From Onchocerca volvulus (Eukaryota; Nematoda; Chromadorea; Rhabditida; Onchocercidae), in NCBI GenBank assembly GCA_000499405.2, contig HG738138.1, forward strand, positions 15,888,554 to 15,952,553: a stretch of DNA of 64,000 nt. Direction: 5' to 3'. The translations under genes and the position numbers were made by a program. Below the pieces are notes generated by a model. That model ran no database searches and was not told where the DNA came from. It was given only the letters and a program-made list of their open reading frames with translations. Numbering within the stretch: position 1 is the first letter of the stretch; each line of letters begins with the position of its first letter. Below, piece by piece: positions 22,049 through 33,605 of the stretch.

Positions 22049-25000
22049 AACACGATGATTCGAATGCTGAACTTTTCAACTAAATAATGATGGGTAAAAC
22101 TTCATGATTCGTCTCTATTTGTTTTTAGCGATGTAATTATCAGAGGATTTGAAATTTTGAAATAGGGAATTTGCAGGATTGATTTTTATGTTCTCCATCT
22201 TATTTTTGTAGTAATTTGAAGTTTCCGAAAAAGAACAAATAGGCATAAAATTTATGTCATACTATGAGAAAATAAAGCGATCAAAGTTCCAATTTCAAAA
22301 CTAATATTGACGGGAGAAATAATCAATGAATAGTTATTTCTTTTGATTGAAAACAGCATATTATAAATATTAAATCTTTAAGTATCGGCGGTTTTTCGAT
22401 TGAAGGATAGAATTCGTAAAGATTCGGCAGTTTTTGATTGAAAGATAGAGTTCATAAGGAGAGAATTGTTTTGAATGCTTTTGTGGTTAAAGAATAAAAT
22501 AAAAATAAAACAAAACTCTATCCTTCGGCAGCATATTCTATGTGTCATCGAAAGTCCAAAGAAATTGCTCTGTATCTTCATACTTTGAGAGAAGCAAGAA
22601 GCAGGGTGCTAAAAATGTGGGAGATGAGAATCCATTTAAATAGTTGATTTTTGATTGTTTTCTCTTTTTTTTCTTTTTTTCTCTTTCCTTCCTCTGTCTT
22701 CTCTATACTCAAGGAAATAATTAACCTACGTGACAGTTGTTTTGTTTGGATTTTTTATTTTTTTATGACTCGAAAGAGTTCTTTTTTTTTCTTTTTTTAA
22801 ATTAAGAAGAACTTTGCATAGTTGGTGAAAGAAAGTTAATTCAAAGAAAAAAGTATTCTCTTCTCAAGATAAATTCTATAAATTCTGTTTAAATTATTTG
22901 AATTTCAAATTATTTTTTTTCTTTTCGTTTATTTCTATGCAGTTTTTTAATTTTAATTTAATTACTTTTCGGTAATGTTTTATGATATTCTTTTCGTCGT
23001 CTTTGAAGCCGGATTCTATTCGTAGTTGTTTATACTGCATCTAAAGTAATTAAAGTAAATCTTTTGCAGCTAAGAAAAATTGAATTAATTTTATTCATCG
23101 TTAATATTGCTTTGAATCCTCCAAATTACAATGTAATGACTAGAATTGTTGGGCTAAAAGGAATGATCAGATTTGAAATCGTTAGGAAGTTCGATATCTT
23201 GTTCTAATAGTACCTAAATTTGGATTCATTTCAAAAATTAGATAAAAAGCTATTCTAAATTAGCCAAAATCAATCATGATGATATTGTAGAAAATATGGT
23301 CAGTGTAAATGTTGTCGGCCAAGTTTTTATTTTCAAAATTTATTAAAATAATATTGCGGGACTTTTTTTTCCATGTGGAAATAATGCAGATGTATTATTC
23401 GATTAATAAACAAATAATGGGTGCTAAATTTTATATCTACAAAACATTGAAAATTCCCTGCATGAAAAATTAATTGCCTGTAATTCAAAGCATGGTTCTT
23501 TTTTCTAATTTTTCCCTTAGTAATTTTTTTAGAATAAATTAATTAATGAATTCTGTAGCTATTAGATGACTAACTGTTGAAAACATCTGGAAAATTATGT
23601 TCAGAATTTTAAGAACTTCAGCAGTGGAAAAAGATTATGACTGTATTCAAAGAATGCAATTGCAATATTTGCTTGTTAGAAATTTAAAATTTAGTTTTTG
23701 AATTTATCAGATGTGTACTGAACTATTGATATTTTTGTATTATTAGACCTATTAAAACAGTATTATATATTTTATGCCTTGTTCTGAATTGATTAATGCA
23801 TTGTTGAGTATTTTAATATATAAATTTGAATATTATTTTTCATAATTTAAAATGAATTTTTTGTGGTAAGTGAAAAGTCCTGGTGATTTATTTCTCATTT
23901 ATATGTGCTTTTGTATTATTTATTAAAAAACTGTAGTATTATCTAATAGTCAAAGATGCAATGTGGCATAAATTAAATGTATACTCATTTCTTTTTTCTT
24001 TTCTATTTTTTTTTCTTACTTATTCGTTCAATAAATATATTACGATCAAATATTTTCATAGTTTTTTGAATTCGAATATTTGGTTTACAAACCCTAAATG
24101 ATGTATTATCTTGAAGTATTTCAAACAAAAAAAATTTTTTTTTTCCAAAAATTGAAAATTTTTCTGGGTATGACTTTTCTTATTCATCAGATCACCAAAT
24201 TTTGTTCTATTTTGTGGAACTTTTTTTTTTTTTCTAAAGATTTTAGAAATTATTTCTTTGCTTAATCATCCATTTTCATTTGTTTACTTTGCATTTATTT
24301 ATTTATGATTTTGATTTTGCTTTGTTTCTTTTTCTTGTACATTCTTCTACTTATTTGCTTGTTTGCTTGTTTATTTTGATAATTGTTCGAAATCGCTGTA
24401 ATCAAACAATTTTATTAGTCAAACTTATCAAGTAAATTACACTCAAAATTTATAACAAAATCATAAAATTTCTCATGTTCATAAAATAAGAAAATATTTG
24501 ACTATGTTTTTGATTTTTTTTTTTTTTTTTAATTTTACCAATTAATGATTCAATTAAGAGGAAAGATTTATGAGTTTATACTAATTTTGTACTAAAAAGC
24601 GAATTATTTAGGTTTTTCCATCCATCCTCAATGGGAAATGTACTAAAAGTAGTAAAATAACATATCCAAGTGGCAAAAGTTGGAAATATTTTGCTCGACG
24701 ACAAACGTATCCGATTTTTCTTTACTTACCCTTTTATCTTTTGATAATCAAAATCAAATAATTGTTTGTTTTCATTGAGTTACATTTTTCATACTCCTAA
24801 ATTTTATTGAGTTTGAAGGAAGTTGGCAAATATGTATAATTAATTAATGTTCTATCAAAATTATTTTTATCGAGATCTAATAACTTGCGGTTAACGCATG
24901 AAGGCTGCAACTTAGCTCTCATAAATTGATGATAATTTATTAAATTTTAGAAGTTTTTATAGATCTTATTTTTTAATCGACTTCTATAGATTATGTCTTT

Positions 25001-25452
25001 TTCTTTATTGTAATTTTACATGATGCGTGATAGACATATAGAATCTTACGTGATCACCTTTTTGTTTGTTTTGTTGCATTGCTGTATTAACTTTTTTATC
25101 AATTTTTCGGCATGATATGTCGTGATCGATGTAGTATATGTATCTAATATACATATATGTATAAGCTAATCGTTTTCTTAATATTTTCTATTTTTCTTAC
25201 TATTCTATCTTTTTTTTTTTTGTTTGAAAATTTAATCCGTTTTAGTGCATCGTTACGTCAAATCATCGTTTATCGTTACATGAAATCGTGATCGAATAAA
25301 TTGAATAATTTCATTTGTAAATCATAATCGAATAAATTGAAGAATGATTTCATGTGTGATTAATTATATTATTAATTACAGGTGAATTTATTGTTTAATT
25401 TATTCCTGCTAGAAGTTATACGAATTTTGTAAATCTAATTAATTTTCGTCAA
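22049..25452. other. Intergenic region between J-protein copies 1 and 2
   Basis: About 3.4 kb of AT-rich DNA. A possible spliced-leader acceptor (taattacag) ends at 25380, some 70 bp before the next start codon. A stretch near 24611-24720 reads open in one frame after an acceptor-like ttatttag but resembles nothing I know and has no matching donor. I see no other gene. Confidence 0.5.
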
Positions 25453-25785
25453 ATGTGTATGCCGCGTCTTGATGGTGTTGTAATGCCATCAGTTCGACGA
25501 CCACTGTATTATTCTTCACATCTTTGGCTTTCCACACATCAGAATATCTCCACGAAGAATTATTATGATATTTTGGGAGTGAAACGAGATGCTTCAATTG
25601 CTGAAATTAAAACAGCTTTTTATAAATTGTCAAAAAAGGTATGGTTATAGCAATTTTATCATACTTTTTTTTCCAAAAATGGAAGCTTTCTATTTCATCC
25701 TTTTTTTAAAACACTATTACATGTATTATTTCCATGAAGAAAGTGATTAACTCATTTTCCAGTTATTCTTTCATTCTTTTTCTTT

Positions 25786-25841
<56 letters not shown>

Positions 25842-28065
25842 TATGCTGCCATTTACAACAATTTGAGGAGGAGCAATCCTGTTGAATGTAATATTTAATC
25901 GGAAATCAATGGAGATATTCGAAAATTAGGAGGGTAGAAAAAAGTTAATTCTTATTTCTCCTTACGAGACCCTGTAGATGTGGTTTAAATTGTCAGTATA
26001 TTGATATTTGCTTTTTCTCTTTTTTATCGATAATTAAGGTTTTACGATGAAATAGTTATAGAAAACAAGGCAGTAGAATTTTACACTGTAAAATGAACAG
26101 AATTTCTGGTAATATAATTGTCCTGAAGTCAAAAATTACCATTTACTACTTTGATTGCTAGTGATTCGGAACTTTTGGCCATAACGAAGTGATCATTATC
26201 ACTCTCTTTCTTCAAAAAGCTACAAATATTCCTTTATTCTTTTCTATTACAATAAGATATTTAGTTGTTGATGAAAATAATAAATCAATAAATTATTTAT
26301 CTACTAATATTTTTTCAGTATCATCCGGATGCTATCAGCAAATCAAGGGATGTTAGCATGCAAGCAACGATCTACCTGGAAATTAAAGATGCATATGAGG
26401 TATTGAAAGATAAGAAAAAGCGACAAGATTATGATTCGGGACTTACGAATACGTTTACTTTTCATCCAACATACGGGAAATATAGTGAAGCCACTGGTCA
26501 AAGCTCTAAAAAATACGATTCATCAAACGTAAGTTTTGCGTCGATAATTTTTATTTCTATCTTTTTAATGCCATTTTATGAGAACTAATAAATCCTGTAG
26601 TTTCTATGCAAAATTTACATATTTGGCATAATTTAATAGAAGTTACTGTTAATTTTGATGTGAGGAGAATTGGAAAGGAAAAGAAGGTGATGAACTCTTA
26701 TGTGCTATGTTAGAGAGAAAGAAAATTTTATAAAATGTATGTTTTTGTTTTATGAAATGTATCTAGTTGTTTTCCATTAATCAATGAATATCATTAAATG
26801 TGAAATTTGATAGTAATTGCTTCCTGAGGGTTACTTGCGTATTAATCGAAATATTTTCATTGTGAAGAAATTTACTATGAACATATTTTATTATGAATCT
26901 TAGTTTGTGATGTTATCGGCCGAGGTATCTACAAAAGATTGCTTACTCATGTACGCCAAAGTCAAATTTTTGAAAAAAAAAGAGGTGTAAGAAGTCATAA
27001 ATTCATAGAAATGTTAATTTACTGAATAAATATTTATAATTTTTTTTTTTCAGTTTTAGCTACATTTTATTGAGATTATTTTTTCAGTTTTACGCAAGAA
27101 CACCACAATATGATAATGAAAAATGGTACGAATGGTATCAGAAGCGACGTAGGAGTCAAATGGAAGTACATTGGGATCGGAAGTAATCAATTTTGTGTAG
27201 TTTAAATATGGTTTTAGCATTTTTTCCAATCAATAAAAAAGTTCCATTCCAAATTTGTGAAAAAAAACCAGTTTCACTATCTATGTCTTGTATTACTCCG
27301 CTAAAGTATGAAATGTCAAAAGATTAAAACGGAATCATTTTGGATTAATAATTATTAATTATTAATATGTATTTGCATATTTAAGTTGCTCTTTCTTGTC
27401 TTATATTTTATATTCGGAATAAATATTATCAACAAATTTAAAAGTGGTTTAAAAAATTCTTTCTCTAAACCTACTATTACTACAAAGAAAAAGCATGTGG
27501 AAGTAATAAACTGACATTTTCACTAATTTGAAAATGGTTTCAAAACATTTCAGGAATACTGAAGACTATTGGCTAAGAACCATATTCATTTTTTTCGTGG
27601 CATCTTTTATATTTTCTATGATTGTACGCATGCGGACCGAACAGTAAGTTCTTTCAGGATTTTCGAAAAAAATGTTATTTTTTAATCATCAGCATGGAAT
27701 GATAGTTTTGCATTATTCAGAAAAAAGAAACAAAATTGTTGTGGATTTTCGGAAGATTTCGATATTTTTAGCAAAATTTAAGATATCCAAGTGTAGTCAC
27801 AAACTATTTGTCGGTTTTTTCTTTGCAAGTACATAGAATGGTCAGTTTACTAAGAATTAGGGAGTATAAAATATACAAATTTATTGAAATTCAGGAGAAT
27901 TTTCAAATTTTCAGTCTTCGACGAAAAGAGTGGATTGTATATACGGCGCGAAAAAATAGTACACAAGAAAATGAAAATAAAATTTTGAAGCGATATCCGG
28001 AAATAGTCCAGAAAGAAAACAATATGGCTGCAGTCGAAGGAAAAGAAGAAATTGCTGAATCGTAA
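25453..28065 (+). CDS. DNAJC4-like J-domain membrane protein (copy 2, 243 aa)
   Basis: Exons 25453-25638, 26319-26528, 27088-27182, 27554-27643 and 27915-28065 join in frame to 243 residues. The first 36 residues are basic and hydroxylated with no acidic run except Asp7, so a mitochondrial presequence is possible. The J domain runs from NYYDILGVKRDAS (37-49) with HPD at 64-66 to about residue 105. One membrane segment (about 172-188, TIFIFFVASFIFSMIV) is followed by a basic tail. The order J domain, spacer, membrane anchor, charged tail is that of DNAJC4. Exon 3 could instead stop at AAG TAA (27181-27186), but the downstream exons continue the frame and supply the membrane anchor. A 53-T tract (25788-25840) is in intron 1. 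Confidence 0.88.
25788..25840. repeat. Poly-T tract (53 T) in intron 1 of J-protein copy 2
   Basis: Uninterrupted homopolymer run. Confidence 0.95.
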
Positions 28066-28976
28066 GAATAGAAACTGATAAATTGATCGAGCATCTTCTT
28101 CTGAATGTTTTGAATAGTATACTAATATAATACTTAATAGTATACTGAAGTAAAAATGTAGACTGTGTGCATATCTCCTCATATTTAATGATTTATCTTA
28201 CATTATATTTAATTAATTAGGAGAAATCATATTGGTTTGGGAAATGAGTGTTGACAGCTTTTTGGCATATGCTTGACTTTATGATCTTGTCTTTTGTCAA
28301 AGTCCTTTTTCCGGTTTTCTAGGAATTTATATATTGCTGAAGTAAGGATACCAAAAACCTTGGTCATTATGATCTTGATCATTATGATCAATTGCTTAAG
28401 AATCAGTTTCTAAAACCACTTATTTCTCTATAATTTTATAATTTTCTGAATTTTCTTTTTTATAATCCGATAATATTGGATTTGCCATAATCTACAAATT
28501 ACTAATAGCATACTATTAATCAAAACCACTCGGAAGATTTCGGATGGTCCTAGGAATAATTAGCTTAGTGTAATTATATGAATGAGACATGGGAATATTT
28601 TAGTTTAGAAATTAAATTAAGTCTAGTGTAATGTATACAGTTTGCTTATGATAAATCAGGAAACTCTAGCGATGAATCACAATGTTATAACAATGTTGGA
28701 ATTTTAATTCGATTTTATAACCTCATTTTATAATTTTTCACTTTAAATATAATTTCCATATAGTCTCAGCCAAGAAATTTCAACAATTTTTGTATAAAAT
28801 AAATTGAAATTTTCGAATTACCAAAAATTTTTTTGTGCGAATGCTAACATTTATGTGAATAATACAGTTAATTTAAGGTGAAAGAAATGATACAATCAAG
28901 AACTGGTAGGAAATCAAAAGTATCAGTTGAACGTTAGTTCTAAAAGCATAGAAATGAAGATTTGTAGTTTGCTATC

Positions 28977-29007
<31 letters not shown>

Positions 29008-29966
29008 GTGGCAATTTACTGGTAACCCATTGTTATATTATATTTATGATAATTTTGAAATGTTGTCAATTTTTTAAAACTTTTTAAAACAATTTTACAA
29101 TCATTTTTTCCAGTTATGTCTGGTATTTTATTGTTCCCTTCGAAGTTTTAATTTTTATCAGTAAATTGAGCTATTTCCGGGTTAATTTATGTAATTTGCC
29201 TCTTAAACAGATTTATTGTTCATATCCGATCTTGTTTTACTGTTCTTTGACTAATTTCAATTTTTTTCTCTGTGCTAAATCAAAACGAACATACTCTACT
29301 TTTCAATGTGTTTGTTTTACACATACTTTAAGGCAATAAAGTTTTGCAAATGATTGATTTATTACTCATTCTATGATTATAAAGCTCTATATTTTGCAAC
29401 TTTTAACTGTTTTCTGATGGGATATAAATAAGTATTCCATGTAGATTCTAACGATCTTTTTGTTCGAATTAGTAAATTCCTGATTTTGGTTTCAATCCGC
29501 TCATTTCACGAATCTTATACTCTTGTTTTTCAAGAAGTTTCCGATCGCAGTTTTTTGAAAGGGGCTTGATTTTAAAGTATGATGATAATATTTAAATGAA
29601 AGTTAATTCTACTTGACCTTTTTTTCGAGTTCGTAATTTTTTAATTTTGGTTTGAAATCGCTCACTTCACGATTCTCTTGTTTTTAATTTTTTTCAGGAA
29701 GTTTCCAACCAGAATTTCTCGAAAATGGCTTAATTTCAAATATGACAAAAGTATATTGATGAAGGTCGATTCTGACTCGTCGTTTTTACTTATTTAAAAC
29801 GAAAGCATCACCATAATTATAATACTACAATTATGTTATGAATAATTATGAAGATTTCGCAATCATAAATTATTTATATTTCAAGATTTTAAATTCAATA
29901 ACGCTTAATTTCTCGTTCTTCTTCCTTAGATTCCATCTCATGTATGTATCGGAAAATGAAATTTGA
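28066..29966. other. Intergenic region between J-protein copies 2 and 3
   Basis: About 1.9 kb, AT-rich, with a poly-T tract at 28977-29002. No supported exon. Confidence 0.55.
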
Positions 29967-31912
29967 ATGACGAACGAATTGAAGGAATTATTGAACAATC
30001 GGATGTTTCAAATTACTTTTACAATGTATTCTGGATATCGGTTGATCTTCGTGAAACGAATCCTCTATTCGTCCAATCGATTCATACGACAAGCAATTGA
30101 TTATCAAAAAAATTACTACGATATATTGGGTGTTAGTCGCAATGCAACACAACAAGAAATCAAGAATGCTTTCTATATGTTGTCCAAAAAAGTTAGGAAA
30201 ATTTGCAAATAATTTAAATATACTTGAATATTAGATGAATTTAAGTAAATTGTATGGTAATTGAATCATTAATAATCTATTTAACGAATGGGATTTATCC
30301 AAAGTTCAAGTGAATCGTATCATAATATCAGTATATTATTTTTTTACTTTCGAAATATATCAGCATCAAATATCAATATGATTTGTTAAAATAATCTTTT
30401 TGTTATAGTATATGTACGTACTTTCACTGTTTCTTATGAAGAACATTAATGTTACTGTACTTTGTATTTTATTTGGTAGGTTCATTTCTATGTCAGTGAT
30501 AATAGAACTTAGATTAAATAAATTTTCTTATGGAAAAATAATCGTAAAGAATTTCTCCTCTATAATTTCAGTATCATCCAGATGTTACCGGAAGTTCTGC
30601 TGAAAGTGCCCTCACGGAACGATTTCTTGCGATTAAAGAAGCATATGATGTGCTCAAAGATGTAGATAGTCGGAATGAATATGATGCATATCGAGCGCAG
30701 TCAAGTTTCGATTGCAGTCGACAAACTTACAGTAGACAAAATATGGGATATGGTACTTGGAGAAGTAATCGTTTTACTGGTAACAACTGTTATCGTAATA
30801 ATTGGCGATATGATGATGCTCATTTGAAGAGGGTTTGAAATTTCATAAAATTTTAGCAAATTATATTTAAATACCATTATTATGATGTCAAAAATGTTTA
30901 ATGGATACTAGATATTTTTAATATTATAGTAATCATCTTTGTGTACAAATACTTATATGGAAATGTAAAGAAAGAGAAAAAGAAAGATGATTCAGGATCG
31001 ATTAAGAAGATTTTTAACTGGTTTAAAAGAAGGATTTTGAAAAGCAAAGATTAGATGACTATTTTTCTTTTGTATAATCAGAAAAAAAAATTTTTTTCAT
31101 TTATTTAAACTTTTATTTCACTATTTCTTTGCACTTTTTTCTAGGTTTTCGAAGTATTACAACGTCGTGCGGAAGAATATGAAAAAGCTCAGAAAGAACG
31201 GGATGACAGGTTTTGGGAAAGATTTTACCAGACTGAACGGGAACGCTATAAACGGCGTCAGGAAATGCCACCGAGGCCTAGTGTTAAACTTGCAATCGAT
31301 AGGTTAATCATTTGTGTCTGATTTTACCTATAAAATTCAATTGTTGAATCTATTTTGGACGGTTTATTCGATGGATAGATGAGACGAAATGGTTTTGAAC
31401 TCGATTTCTTGAACACTTTTCTAAAATTTCATCTAAAGCATGTTTGACATACTATCATAGTAGTAATCAGACAAGAGATTCTGAGAATTTTGATGAAAAT
31501 TTTTAGAATAATTTCTAAGAATAAGTGAGGCTTTCCTCATCTTATATTTTAATTAAAGCTTTTCTTTCAGTTGGTTCAGTGGACCATTACTTCCATATTT
31601 ACCTTATTTAAGTGCTGCTCTGATTGTTTATATGATAGGATTCTTCATTCTTTCATTGCACAACATTATCTCAGGCAGGTAAACCCTTTTCTTTTCAATT
31701 TGATAAAGTCTTGAATACTTTTAAATTACTGTGGAAAATTTCAAACTTTGTCACTATAAGAAAATAAGATTATGTTGATGAATTTTATGCTTTAAAGAGA
31801 AGTATTCGGTGATATGAATGAGGATAATCAGTCACAAGCAATGCTTAATAAAACGGAAGTTGGAGAAAGTGAATTACATGCGAAGGATTTCAAATCCGAC
31901 CAGTCGTACTAA
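29967..31912 (+). CDS. DNAJC4-like J-domain membrane protein (copy 3, 288 aa)
   Basis: Exons 29967-30191, 30572-30832, 31145-31302, 31571-31678 and 31798-31912 join in frame to 288 residues. The J domain begins KNYYDILGVSRNATQQEIK with HPD at residues 77-79, and the domain closes with a KEAYDVLKD helix. A charged coiled region (VLQRRAEEYEKAQKERDD) precedes a membrane segment (LPYLSAALIVYMIGFFILSL) and an acidic tail. Starting at the internal Met13 (ATG 30003) would give a basic, hydrophobic N-terminus more like a mitochondrial presequence; the upstream ATG is kept because it is the first. An AATAAA lies at 31996-32001. The intron before YHPD is in the same place as in the other two copies. 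Confidence 0.88.
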
Positions 31913-33605
31913 TGTTATGGTTAGAAGCAGGCCGCACCTTTCAAAGATTTTAATTTCGAATCCGAAGTTTCCTATGTAAAAGCTATTATTTCTTGAATAA
32001 ATCTTGAATTTATTTCTAATATATGAAAGTATACTAGCATTATTGTTCCCCTTATAGACATCATTTCATGTAAATAATAAGCATAATTATGGATAATTCG
32101 CTAAAAAAAAATTCATCTCATCTTTTCCTTGAATTCTACTTTCAGATCAATTTTTGATCGATATTTTATCAAAATATTTTAATAATTTAATGAAAATTTA
32201 CTGCTACTTCAGATATTTGGTCGCAACGTATGCTTTAATGGGTAATTGGTAATATTTTGATGCATTCAATTCGGAACAAAACAAAAGATATATCCTCATT
32301 TCGCTTGTGAAATCTTTATTATATGTTTTTGTAATTAGAAAAAAATCCTATTCTGCTAGCTTTCATTTTTTTTTTTTTTTTTGCCACTCCAAACTTATTG
32401 TAAATCCACAAATTCCGCTTTTTTTTTTTTATGAAAATTTTAAATGGAAGCAATTAGATAATAAAATCTATTATTTCGCCTGGAAATCATTACATAGCTA
32501 CCGAATACTTCCTGATAGAATGGAGATTTTTTTCAGTCTTAAATTTGAAATAAATATATTTCCTTTGCCTAAATGTTATTAAATAGCTATCATGGTTGCT
32601 TTGCTATAGAATTGAGACTTTTTTCAACTTTAAATATGAAGTGAATATATATTTTCTCAAATTGTTGAAAAAATAAAGAATGAAGAAACAAGCGCGCTCT
32701 AGCATTTATTTGAATCAATCCATAATTCATCTCATTCAGTGATAATGTGTTACTAATGATGCATTATGCGTAACTGTGTATTATTTGGTGTTTGATTGCA
32801 AGAGTGGCAATTTGAATATTATTATTTCAATAATTAAATCCCTTTTACTTACAATAACTTTAAAGCAAACACTTCGAAGTCGTGATGTCACGTACAAGTC
32901 ATCATACGCTTGATATTATGCCATCCAAGTTTGTGTATTCACGTGTAACTCTGCTTGAAATGGCGCTACAGGAATGGACTTTTGCGCTACTTCATTTGAA
33001 ACTGGTTTTCATAACGATTGCTAGCTACGGTGGTCAATCATGTATGATGGGTTAAGCTGGCTGATGTTGCGGGGATAGGTTGAGGGGGATTGGAGTGGTG
33101 ACAGGATGTCGCGGTGAGGTAGGGGTTTTGGAGGAAATATTTGGGATTGAGGTAGATGTGGAGGATGGACGGTAAAATTAAAGAGGAAAAGAAAAAAAAT
33201 CAAAGGACGGGATTAAGGATTAGTGAGATTTGCGTGTTTTCCATGGGAGATATATGAAAATGATACGAAAAAATATGGCACATCTTTATTCTGTTCTCTC
33301 AAATAAATCCACTGGAAAATATGGCATTAATTGGAGAAATACATTAACAGGAAGGAGATGTGATTGGATGTTATATTCCGTTCCTTTATTTCTTCCATTA
33401 TATTCATCTTCTGATTAAAATTGGTTATGGAAAAGTTAATGGATTAATGATCCGACATTAATCGATCATTCGATTAATATCAACTGATTTAATAATAATT
33501 CAATTAGATGCGACTGATTGTTTGTTTAATATCTATTTTCTGATTGATTTTTGTAATTCAGGAATTGTCACTGATTAATAAATGTCATTATTTAGGAGTA
33601 ATATA
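31913..33605. other. Intergenic region upstream of UBA2 with a G-rich strand-biased stretch
   Basis: About 1.7 kb. The first part contains the 3' UTR of J-protein copy 3. From about 33045 to 33185 the plus strand is strongly enriched in G over C (runs such as cggggatag, gaggggga, ggtaggggttttgg), unlike anything else in the window. The end probably carries the UBA2 promoter. No exon is supported. Confidence 0.55.
33591..33595 (+). promoter_or_regulatory. Putative SL trans-splice acceptor of UBA2
   Basis: The sequence tttag ends 10 bp before ATG 33606 and downstream of the in-frame ATG 33582. Trans-splicing here would remove the upstream ATG and fix the start at 33606, which also gives the better match to the start of the family. 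Confidence 0.45.

Noticed and set aside
24600..24770. Possible exon after ttatttag between J-protein copies 1 and 2
   Set aside because: No matching donor, no partner exon and no family resemblance.
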